Positions 1 through 5,209 of a stretch of 7,313 bases of DNA are shown here, piece by piece. The DNA is from Bacteroidia bacterium (lineage in GTDB: Bacteria > Bacteroidota > Bacteroidia > Bacteroidales > Azobacteroidaceae). Position 1 is the first letter of the stretch. The number at the start of each line of letters is the position of its first letter. A program made the position numbers and the translations under genes. The notes under the pieces were generated by a model. It saw only the letters and a list, made by a program, of their open reading frames with translations, did no database searches and was not told the DNA's origin. The stretch lies in the NCBI GenBank assembly GCA_025996755.1, contig BNTR01000133.1, forward strand, positions 1-7,313. Direction: 5' to 3'.

Positions 1-121
1 TAGATTTCAAAATCTAATTAGGCACTTAGTTTACCATTTGTCAGTCGGTTAAATCTTTACTTTCTCACAACAAAAGTAATGATTTTTCCCCGGATTTAAA
101 TTTTCCGCAAACTTAAGGTTA

Positions 122-278
122 GGCACAATATATTGGTAGAAAATGGAACCACACACACATCCCACCGTCCCGTTCGGGACGGAATATGATATAATTTCGT
201 ACCTCCGGCACGAATGAGATGGGGCGATGGGCTTTTTCTACCAACATATTGTCCCTAACGGGACAACAATATCGTGCC
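122..278. repeat. Composite inverted-repeat element A with nested hairpins
   Basis: The ends GGCAC (122-126) and GTGCC (274-278) are complementary. The next arm, TTGGTAGAAAA (133-143), is the exact reverse complement of TTTTCTACCAA (234-244). Three local hairpins lie inside or next to these arms: CCGTCCC/GGGACGG with loop GTTC (165-182), TTCGT/ACGAA around an imperfect core (196-214), and TTGTCCC/GGGACAA with loop TAAC (249-266), which is inserted in the right arm. No open reading frame or transposase is present. The GGTAGAAA...TTTCTACC frame with two internal hairpins recurs at 4362-4490, so this is one copy of a small dispersed structured repeat, MITE- or REP-like. Its function is unknown. 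Confidence 0.7.
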
Positions 279-334
279 ATACAATTCCTTTAACATAAAT
301 AAGATGCAGTTGCCCTGAAATAATTCAGCATTCA

Positions 335-366
335 TTTGCACTTCTCAAAAAAGTTGTTTACCTTTG
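335..366 (+). promoter_or_regulatory. Bacteroidetes-type promoter upstream of the leader/FkbM gene
   Basis: The -33 element TTTG (335-338) and the -7 element TACCTTTG (359-366) match the Bacteroidetes sigma-ABfr consensus TTTG...TAnnTTTG, with a 20-nt spacer inside the usual range. Transcription should start at about 371-376. It is the best promoter match on the plus strand upstream of the methyltransferase gene, about 255 nt before its start codon. Confidence 0.75.
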
Positions 367-469
367 CGCCCAAAATACGTCAAAAGTAAATGATGAACTT
401 TTTCTCTCACGGTTTGAATAGTGTTATGCCTGCAAAATCAGGTGTACGGACTATTGCAGCGTGTAAAAC

Positions 470-480
470 GGGGGGGGGGG
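470..480 (+). repeat. Homopolymeric G11 tract in the leader
   Basis: Eleven consecutive G residues lie between the two leader hairpins and after the promoter, outside any credible coding region. Such tracts are prone to slipped-strand length changes, so this could vary between cells. It is equally a place where sequencing or assembly may have miscounted. Confidence 0.8.
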
Positions 481-553
481 TACAATGATTTAGTGCACAA
501 AGTTGCGCACTTAAAATACTGTTCACAAACATTTCTTGGGAGCATAATTATTC

Positions 554-597
554 AGCCACATCAGGGGTTAGTGCCTTGGTGTGGCTTTTTATTTTTT
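554..597 (+). terminator. Intrinsic terminator just upstream of the FkbM start codon
   Basis: A 13-bp stem pairs 554-566 (AGCCACATCAGGG) with 574-586 (CCTTGGTGTGGCT), including two G-T pairs, around a 7-nt loop, and is followed by T-rich sequence (586-590 and 592-597). This is a textbook Rho-independent terminator on the plus strand. Only 21 nt separate it from the methyltransferase start codon, so it can only end the upstream leader RNA or act as a regulated attenuator for that gene. Confidence 0.8.
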
Positions 598-618
598 AAA
601 TTTTAAAATTATAAAAAT

Positions 619-1545
619 ATGAAACTGTTAAAAAATTCGTTGGCTGGGATTAAATTGAAGCATTGGACACTCTTGGAGGCATTTGCCTATTTTCTAAAGG
701 GTGCTGCACGGGAATTAAAATTTTTCCCCACTTTTTTTGATACTTTTTGGGTAAAAGTATGCGCACGGGCATTTAAGAAAAAATGGTTGAAACACGATGA
801 AAAGGACGCTTGTCTTGATTTTAACGGCGCAAAATTGCCGGACGTTTCAAGTGACTTTGAAAAATTATCTGCGCTTTCAACATCCATTTTTGAGGATGTA
901 TTTTTATTTTACTGTTTTTATCAGGACAATTACGACAAGTCTATTGTCAATTTGCTTGACCAATATATGGTTGAGGGACCTTATGGCTATACCGACGGGG
1001 CTTTCGACGTGAGCGTTAAAAAAGGCGATATTGTGATAGATGCCGGTGCATGGATTGGCGATTTTGAGGCGTATGCGTCTTCCAAAGGTGCAACCGTTTA
1101 TGCTTTTGAGCCGGTGAACGAAATTTTTCAATGGTTGTGTAAAACGCGCGATTTAAATGCTGCGGGACAGATTCACCCGATAAAAAAGGGGTTAGGAAGC
1201 AGTGAGTGTGAAATGGATATTTCAATCGGGCAAAGCAATAGCGGTTCAAGTTCCGTTTTGAGCGAAGGGCACATCACTGAAAAAGTAACTATCACGACGC
1301 TGGATAAATTCGTTGAAGAAAATAAATTGACGCGCGTCGATTTCATCAAATCCGACATCGAGGGTGCCGAGCGAGATATGTTGCGCGGAGCAACGAAGGT
1401 CTTACAAAAATTTGCCCCCAAATTGGCAATCTGCACCTACCATTTGCCGGACGACCCCGAAGTGCTGGAAAAAATCATCGTAGATGCCAATCCCAATTAT
1501 AAAGTGGTGCACCTTCGTCATAAATTGATGGCGGCGGTGGTATAG
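619..1545 (+). CDS. FkbM-family SAM-dependent methyltransferase
   Basis: This 308-residue protein is a class I (Rossmann-fold) methyltransferase of the FkbM / Methyltransf_21 family. The SAM-binding motif I is VIDAGAWIGDFE (139-150), with the acidic end of the next strand at YAFEP (161-165). TTLDKF (226-231), DFIKSDIEGAE (241-251) and the ICTYHLPDDPEVL stretch (271-283) are typical family landmarks, and the C-terminus ends as relatives do, so it looks complete. Residues 1-130 are a less conserved, aromatic and basic N-terminal part with no clear signal peptide or membrane segment. FkbM enzymes usually O-methylate sugars or secondary-metabolite hydroxyls. The substrate cannot be read here and no glycan genes are in view. 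The ATG follows an A/T-rich leader without a Shine-Dalgarno, which is normal for the phylum. Expression probably depends on read-through of the terminator at 554-597. It converges on uvrC with 2 nt between stop codons. Confidence 0.88.
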   Translation: MKLLKNSLAGIKLKHWTLLEAFAYFLKGAARELKFFPTFFDTFWVKVCARAFKKKWLKHDEKDACLDFNGAKLPDVSSDFEKLSALSTSIFEDVFLFYCFYQDNYDKSIVNLLDQYMVEGPYGYTDGAFDVSVKKGDIVIDAGAWIGDFEAYASSKGATVYAFEPVNEIFQWLCKTRDLNAAGQIHPIKKGLGSSECEMDISIGQSNSGSSSVLSEGHITEKVTITTLDKFVEENKLTRVDFIKSDIEGAERDMLRGATKVLQKFAPKLAICTYHLPDDPEVLEKIIVDANPNYKVVHLRHKLMAAVV

Positions 1546-1547
1546 AT

Positions 1548-3362
1548 TTACTCCCAATTCTTGAACAGCAAATCCGCCTTGCTTTTCCCTATGAAATCGG
1601 TGATTTCTTCGTGGGGCGCGGCTTTTATTCGGGCTACGCTTTTATAGCGTTGGAGGAGTTTTTCTTTGATGACCGTGCCTATTCCCTTGATGGTATCCAG
1701 TTCGGAGAGCACTTGTTGCTTGCTGCGCTTTTGGCGGTGGAAAGTGATGCCGAAGCGGTGGGCTTCGTCGCGCAGTTGTTGGATGAGTTTCAGCGTTTCC
1801 GAATTTTTGTCTAAATACAGGGGGACGGAATCTTCGGGGAAATAGATTTCTTCGAGGCGCTTCGCGATGCCGACGATGCCGATGGAGCCGTACAAATTCA
1901 GGTCTTTGAGGGCATCGGTTGCCGCATGTAATTGTCCCTTGCCGCCGTCGATGACGATGAGTTGCGGCAGCGGCTCGCCCTCGTCCGTCAATCGGCTGTA
2001 GCGGCGATGGACGGTTTCATACATCGAGGCGAAATCGTCGGGACCGACCACCGTCTTGATATTGAAATGCCGGTAGTCGCGCTTCGCCGGCTTGGCATTT
2101 TTGAACACCACGCACGACGAAACGGGGTTGGTGCCCTGAATATTGGAGTTGTCGAAACACTCAATATGCAGCGGCAAAGCCGGCAGATGCAGGTCGTTTT
2201 GCATCGTTTTCAGGATGCGCGTGGAGCGTTGTTCGGGATTCAATTTCTCCGCCTGTTTCAGTTGGTCGAGTTTGTACTGGCGGACGTTCTTTTCCGACAG
2301 AGCCAGCAGTTGCTTCTTCTCGCCGCGTTGCGGAACGGTGAAATTCACGTTCAGCAGTTCGATGTCGGGCAAGAACGGCACAACGATTTCCTTCGCGCCA
2401 CTTTCAAAGCGGCGGCGCAACTCGATAATTCCCAAGCCCAGCAGATTTTCTTTCGCCTCGTCCAGCCGTTTCTTGTATTCAATCGTGTAGCCCTGCACAA
2501 TCGCTCCGTTCACGATGTGCAGATAATTGATATAGGCAGCGTCGCCGGACTCCTCAAAAGAAAAGACATCCACATTGTACAAATTCGGGCTGGCAACGAC
2601 CGACTTCGACGAATAGTTTTCCAGCAAGTCGTAGCGTTCTTTCAGCACGGCGGCTTCCTCAAAGCGCAGTTCCGCCGCGCAATCCTGCATCTCCTTATAG
2701 AGCATTCGGCTGATTTCCCTCGAATTTCCTTTCAGTATTTCTTCGATGGAAGCGATATTTTTGCGATAGTCCGCCTCCAATTGCTTGCCCTCACAGGGAG
2801 CCAAACACTTCTTTATATGATACTGCAAGCAGAGGTGAAATTTCCCCTTTTCAATCTTTTCAGGCTCCAAAAAATGCCGACACGTGCGTATCGGATAGAG
2901 CGAAGTGAGCAATCGCAACAGATATTTCACATTCATCACCGCGGGATAAGGACCATAATAATGGGCTTTATTATCCAACTTCTGCCGCGTGAGGAAGATG
3001 CGCGGAAACGGCTCGTTGGTTACAACCAGCCAAGGATACGTCTTATCGTCCTTCAGCATAATGTTGTAACGTGGCTGATGCTCCTTAATCAGATTATTTT
3101 CCAGCAGGAAAGCATCCTCCTCCGACTCCACCACCAGATATTTGATGTCGCGTATTTTGCGCACCATCACGATAGTTTTCGCGCTTTGCTGCGTCTTATT
3201 AAAATAGGACGCCACACGCTTTTTCAGATTCTTTGCCTTGCCTACATAGAGAATTTTCCCGCTTTCATCGAAATACATATAAACGCCGGGGCTTTCCGGC
3301 ACAATTGAAATTTTGTCGGAAAGCCCCGCTGCGATTACATCTGTCTGTCTATTTTCTGACAT
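1548..3362 (-). CDS. uvrC: UvrABC excinuclease subunit C
   Basis: UvrC makes both incisions around a bulky DNA lesion after UvrA/UvrB loading (cytoplasmic nucleotide excision repair). The 604-residue length is typical. The GIY-YIG nuclease (about 23-100, 3' cut) shows GVY (26-28), YVG (39-41), R49 and E88 in LLENNLIK. Cysteines C161, C178, C186 and C190 match the set reported to bind a 4Fe-4S cluster in E. coli UvrC. A UVR motif for UvrB contact lies at about 217-250. The RNase H-like nuclease (5' cut) has ECFDNS with D404, GPDDF with D442/D443, VIDGGKGQ with D472 and RDEAHRFG with H535. Tandem helix-hairpin-helix motifs (about 551-602, including TIKGIG) finish the protein. All key residues are present. 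Its ATG lies 5 nt after the apt stop, so it is probably co-transcribed with apt. Confidence 0.98.
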   Translation of the reverse strand: MSENRQTDVIAAGLSDKISIVPESPGVYMYFDESGKILYVGKAKNLKKRVASYFNKTQQSAKTIVMVRKIRDIKYLVVESEEDAFLLENNLIKEHQPRYNIMLKDDKTYPWLVVTNEPFPRIFLTRQKLDNKAHYYGPYPAVMNVKYLLRLLTSLYPIRTCRHFLEPEKIEKGKFHLCLQYHIKKCLAPCEGKQLEADYRKNIASIEEILKGNSREISRMLYKEMQDCAAELRFEEAAVLKERYDLLENYSSKSVVASPNLYNVDVFSFEESGDAAYINYLHIVNGAIVQGYTIEYKKRLDEAKENLLGLGIIELRRRFESGAKEIVVPFLPDIELLNVNFTVPQRGEKKQLLALSEKNVRQYKLDQLKQAEKLNPEQRSTRILKTMQNDLHLPALPLHIECFDNSNIQGTNPVSSCVVFKNAKPAKRDYRHFNIKTVVGPDDFASMYETVHRRYSRLTDEGEPLPQLIVIDGGKGQLHAATDALKDLNLYGSIGIVGIAKRLEEIYFPEDSVPLYLDKNSETLKLIQQLRDEAHRFGITFHRQKRSKQQVLSELDTIKGIGTVIKEKLLQRYKSVARIKAAPHEEITDFIGKSKADLLFKNWE

Positions 3363-3367
3363 CTCAA

Positions 3368-3898
3368 TTAAATATTATATTTAAGCAAAGACGTGATTTC
3401 AATTGAAGGGTCAAACAAGGCTCTACCCTTCAAATCTTCCAACTCAATCAAGAAATTCACATAAACTTTCTTGAGATTAAACCTCTTAACGAGGTTAACG
3501 GAAGCCAGCATCGTGCCGCCGGTAGCCAACAAATCGTCGTGGAGCAGCACCACATCGTTTGCGCTCAAAGCGTCCTGATGAATGTACACCGCATCGTCGC
3601 CATACTCCTTGCTGAACGACTCAGAAAAAGTGGGCGCGGGCAACTTCCCGAACTTGCGCACAGGCACAAACCCCGCGTGCAAGCGATGCGCAATCATCGG
3701 ACCGAGAATAAACCCGCGCGATTCGATACCCACCACCTTGGTGATTCCCTTACCCTTGTACATTTCATACAAGCCATCCGACAGTTCCTGCAAAGCATCT
3801 GCTTCTTTAAACAACGTCGTCACATCCTTAAACTGAATCCCTTTAATCGGGAAATCGGGGATGTTTCTCACTAATTTCTCTAACTTTTTTGTGTCCAT
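3368..3898 (-). CDS. apt: Adenine phosphoribosyltransferase
   Basis: Apt salvages adenine by condensing it with PRPP to give AMP and pyrophosphate, in the cytoplasm. The 176-residue length fits the family. Residues 13-29 (IPDFPIKGIQFKDVTTL) are the characteristic N-terminal region. VVGIESRGFILG (55-66) and the flexible catalytic loop starting RKFGKLPAPTFSESF (81-95) follow. The PRPP-binding loop is VVLLHDDLLATGGT (116-129), with the acidic pair D121-D122. The His before the pair departs from the usual hydrophobic residue, but I recall the same HDDLLATGGT in Bacteroides homologues. The leader before the ATG is A/T-rich with no Shine-Dalgarno, and I found no convincing TAnnTTTG promoter within 80 nt. 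The upstream side is the parS/repeat region, which separates it from mnmG. uvrC follows in the same operon. Confidence 0.96.
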   Translation of the reverse strand: MDTKKLEKLVRNIPDFPIKGIQFKDVTTLFKEADALQELSDGLYEMYKGKGITKVVGIESRGFILGPMIAHRLHAGFVPVRKFGKLPAPTFSESFSKEYGDDAVYIHQDALSANDVVLLHDDLLATGGTMLASVNLVKRFNLKKVYVNFLIELEDLKGRALFDPSIEITSLLKYNI

Positions 3899-3947
3899 TT
3901 TTTATTATTTTTATTAATGTTTATAATTTTCTCTCACTATTTCCCTC

Positions 3948-3967
3948 ATTGTTCCACGTGGAACAAT
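3948..3967. promoter_or_regulatory. parS-like ParB-binding site 1 (perfect)
   Basis: ATTGTTCCACGTGGAACAAT is a perfect 20-bp palindrome. Its inner 16-mer TGTTCCACGTGGAACA (3950-3965) matches the conserved chromosomal parS consensus bound by ParB/Spo0J. It lies 49 bp upstream of the apt start codon, so ParB binding there could also affect apt transcription. parS function is inferred from motif identity. Confidence 0.65.
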
Positions 3968-4014
3968 CCCAATGGCTATCGGATGCTGCACCTGCTTCCA
4001 TTGGTATCTTCGTT

Positions 4015-4316
4015 CCGTAGGCTAAAGCCTACGGTTAATAAAGTGCTATCCCTGCGGGATAAGGTTAAGGCTGAAAGCCTTCGAGCAATAGCGTAGGGCA
4101 TCGCCCTACGAAGGATACCCTCTCCTCTTCATTTTCGCCCTGAAAGGGCATCAGCCATTGCTATCGCCCTTTCAGGGCTTGTATTCAATGCTATATCCTG
4201 CCCGTAGGGCGATGCCCTACGCTATTGCTCAAAGGCTTTCAGCCTTAACTTGACGGCTATTGCTGTTTTTAGCCTCGCAGAGGCGATATTTTATTAACCG
4301 TAGGCTTTAGCCTAGG
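4015..4316. repeat. 300-bp nested inverted repeat (palindrome built from palindromes)
   Basis: Three left segments have reverse complements on the right: 4018-4042 with 4290-4314 (25 nt, perfect), 4064-4110 with 4203-4249 (46 of 47 nt), and 4137-4149 with 4166-4178 (13 nt, perfect). The arms themselves consist of local hairpins, for example CCGTAGGCT/AGCCTACGG (4015-4034), ATCCC/GGGAT (4049-4061 region), AAGGCT/AGCCTT (4067-4081), CGTAGGGC/GCCCTACG (4092-4110) and GCCTC/GAGGC (4272-4284). The DNA or RNA could therefore fold as a row of short hairpins or as one long rod. No coding content is seen. Confidence 0.85.
4265..4290 (+). repeat. GCCTCGCAGAGGC hairpin module, copy 1
   Basis: GTTTTTAGCC...GGCGATATT (4265-4290) reappears in reverse orientation at 4944-4970 with a single T-run length difference. 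The core is a 5-bp GCCTC/GAGGC hairpin with loop GCA, preceded by a T-run, so it is not a terminator on this strand. Confidence 0.7.
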
Positions 4317-4342
4317 AATAGAAACCTCCATCCAGCCTCTCT

Positions 4343-4508
4343 CCATCCCGTTAGGGATGGGTCGTTCGGTAGAAACGCCAGCCACCCGTCAATTCCTGCA
4401 TTCCGTAGGAATGCAAGCCCATCTACACCGGTCGCATCCCTACGGGATGCGGGGGTGGGGGGACGCACAATTGCGCTTTCTACCGAGCGATTCATCCCTA
4501 CGGGATGA
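4343..4508. repeat. Composite inverted-repeat element B with flanking hairpins
   Basis: The core element spans 4362-4490. TCGTTCGGTAGAAA (4362-4375) pairs with TTTCTACCGAGCGA (4477-4490), 13 of 14 nt. Inside, CCACCC (4382-4387) pairs with GGGTGG (4453-4458) and encloses two perfect 8-bp hairpins with 3-nt loops: TGCATTCC/GGAATGCA (4397-4415) and CGCATCCC/GGGATGCG (4433-4451). Hairpins CCATCCC/GGGATGG (4343-4360) and TCATCCC/GGGATGA (4492-4508) flank it. The fold is a three-way junction and resembles element A at 122-278, although most of the internal sequence differs. Confidence 0.75.
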
Positions 4509-4567
4509 TATAAGCGTCCCCTGCACCGTTAAAAAATATAGCATTTCAAAATTAACTACCCTACTAT

Positions 4568-4608
4568 CCAATATATTGCCCTCACGGGATAAATCCGCAA
4601 TTGTTATT
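4568..4608 (+). repeat. CCAATATATTG-CCC unit, partial copy 1 (no parS)
   Basis: The unit begins CCAATATATTGCCC, passes a CCC/GGG hairpin (4579-4588) and reaches CAATTGTT, where complete copies continue into the parS palindrome. Here it switches to ATTGACAG, the start of the next unit, as if the parS part had been deleted or never added. Confidence 0.6.
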
Positions 4609-4690
4609 GACAGAACTCTGTCCCTACTACTCAATATATTACCCCCCACGGGGCAATTCGCAATTGTTCCATGTGGAACACTTTTTTGCT
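4609..4690 (+). repeat. parS-bearing repeat unit, copy 1
   Basis: The order is hairpin GACAG/CTGTC (4609-4622), CAATATATTA (4632-4641), a C-run/GGGG hairpin (4642-4653), CAATTG, then the parS-like site and a T-run. The same order and near-identical spacing recur at 4992-5100 and 5101-5209. The first hairpin differs from those copies by a paired change (A-T here, G-C there), so pairing is kept. Confidence 0.7.
4665..4680. promoter_or_regulatory. parS-like site 2 (one mismatch)
   Basis: TGTTCCATGTGGAACA differs from site 1 by a single C-to-T in the central CACGTG, which breaks perfect symmetry. It sits at the end of a repeat unit. Affinity for ParB may be reduced. Confidence 0.5.
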
Positions 4691-4730
4691 ACCCAATATA
4701 TTGCCCTGTGGGGCAAATCCGCAATTGCCG
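4691..4730 (+). repeat. CCAATATATTG-CCC unit, partial copy 2 (no parS)
   Basis: CCAATATATTG (4693-4703) is followed by hairpin TTGCCC/GGGCAA with loop TGTG (4701-4716) and then CAATTG, after which the sequence departs (CCGGCTAAACC) instead of entering a parS palindrome. Confidence 0.6.
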
Positions 4731-4780
4731 GCTAAACCATTCTTTAAGCCGCTGTTTTTTAGTCCCGCAGGGACTGAATG

Positions 4781-4942
4781 TGCATAACCGTAGGTGAAGC
4801 GAAGCGAAACCTACGGAAAGGCACTCCTCCCTTCCCTAAACCCTGCAAGGGCGAGATTATGATAATGCCGTCCCTGCGGGACTTTGGGCTGTGTCGCCCT
4901 CCAATACCGTAGGTTTCGCTTCGCTTCACCCACGGTTATGCA
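4781..4942. repeat. Inverted repeat with 36-bp arms
   Basis: 4781-4816 and 4907-4942 are reverse complements at 35 of 36 positions. Each arm starts or ends with TGCATAACCG and contains its own long hairpin (CCGTAGGT...ACCTACGG around a GAAGCGAAGCG-type loop). The 90-bp interior holds CCCT/AGGG (4841-4851) and GTCCC/GGGAC (4870-4882). Just outside lies AGTCCC/GGGACT (4761-4775). No coding content is seen. Confidence 0.8.
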
Positions 4943-4943
4943 T

Positions 4944-4970
4944 AATATCGCCTCTGCGAGGCTAAAAAAC
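4944..4970 (-). repeat. GCCTCGCAGAGGC hairpin module, copy 2 (inverted)
   Basis: This is the reverse-complement partner of 4265-4290. Both copies adjoin larger inverted repeats, suggesting the module travels or recombines with them. Confidence 0.7.
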
Positions 4971-4991
4971 AATTTCTCAAAAGAGAATTAT

Positions 4992-5100
4992 CTCAATTGC
5001 TATAGACGGAACGCCGTCCCTGCTATCCAATATATTACCCTTGTGGGGCAAAACCCTCAATTGTTCCATGTGGAACATTTTTGTGCCAACAAGCAAAGAA
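4992..5100 (+). repeat. parS-bearing repeat unit, copy 2 (109-bp tandem, first)
   Basis: It aligns with the next 109 bp without gaps (4992-5098 against 5101-5207), by eye at roughly 80-85 percent identity. It contains hairpin GACGG/CCGTC (5005-5018), CAATATATTA (5028-5037), a CCC/GGG hairpin and the parS-like site at 5062-5077, then a T-run and GCCAA. Confidence 0.75.
5062..5077. promoter_or_regulatory. parS-like site 3 (one mismatch)
   Basis: TGTTCCATGTGGAACA carries the same central C-to-T change as site 2, consistent with a shared repeat ancestor or with deamination at a CpG. Confidence 0.5.
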
Positions 5101-5209
5101 CTCATTTGTTATGGACGGAACGCCGTCCCTGTTATCCAACACATTACCCTTGCGAGGTAAAAATCTCAATTGTTCCACGTGGAACATTTTTTTGCCAATG
5201 GACAAAATG
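5101..5209 (+). repeat. parS-bearing repeat unit, copy 3 (109-bp tandem, second)
   Basis: This is the second member of the tandem pair, ending 19 bp short of the mnmG stop codon. It contains hairpin GGACGG/CCGTCC with loop AACG (5113-5128), a more diverged CAACACATTA, a weaker TACC/GGTA hairpin, and the perfect parS site. Confidence 0.75.
5171..5186. promoter_or_regulatory. parS-like site 4 (perfect)
   Basis: TGTTCCACGTGGAACA is identical to the 16-mer of site 1. It lies 41 bp downstream of the mnmG stop codon. Closeness to mnmG (gidA) is notable because parS sites and parAB cluster near gidAB in many bacteria. Confidence 0.65.

Larger units (their letters stand above)
373..597 (+). ncRNA. 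Candidate small RNA or attenuator leader, unrecognised family
   Basis: A consensus promoter ends just upstream and an intrinsic terminator closes the stretch, giving a predicted transcript of about 215-225 nt with no convincing protein. Visible structure includes a three-part hairpin: CACG (408-411)/CGTG (460-463), AATAGT (417-422)/ACTATT (450-455), and ATGCCTG (426-432)/CAGGTGT (439-445) with loop CAAAAT, joined by small internal loops. A second hairpin pairs AGTGC (492-496) with GCACT (507-511). An 11-G run lies between them. I see no signature of tmRNA, RNase P RNA, SRP RNA or tRNA. It could be a free-standing sRNA, or a cis-acting leader controlling the FkbM gene that begins 21 nt after the U-tract. 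The 5' end is approximate. Confidence 0.55.

Noticed and set aside
71..78. Minus-strand -7 element TACTTTTG, possible promoter for a gene left of the window
   Set aside because: It matches TAnnTTTG, but no TTG/TTTG lies at the right distance (nearest TTTG is 29 nt away) and the downstream gene is outside the window.
373..597. tmRNA, RNase P RNA, SRP RNA or tRNA
   Set aside because: The length and conserved landmarks do not fit: no tag-peptide frame, no T-loop sequence, no RNase P or SRP core motifs. 6S RNA cannot be excluded but the central bubble is not evident.
421..606. Small plus-strand reading frame of 61 codons
   Set aside because: It starts at a GTG, runs through the G11 tract, a hairpin and the terminator, and its composition is not protein-like. 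The RNA explanation is better.
1932..3308. Long plus-strand reading frame antisense to uvrC
   Set aside because: It is a mirror frame of a well-conserved, complete uvrC and shows no recognisable domain.
4751..4775. Terminator at AGTCCC/GGGACT
   Set aside because: The T-run precedes the hairpin on the plus strand and becomes an A-run after it on the minus strand, so neither strand has a proper U-tract.
122..5209. Insertion sequence or complete transposon
   Set aside because: Inverted repeats exist but no transposase or remnant was found. At most these are non-autonomous elements.
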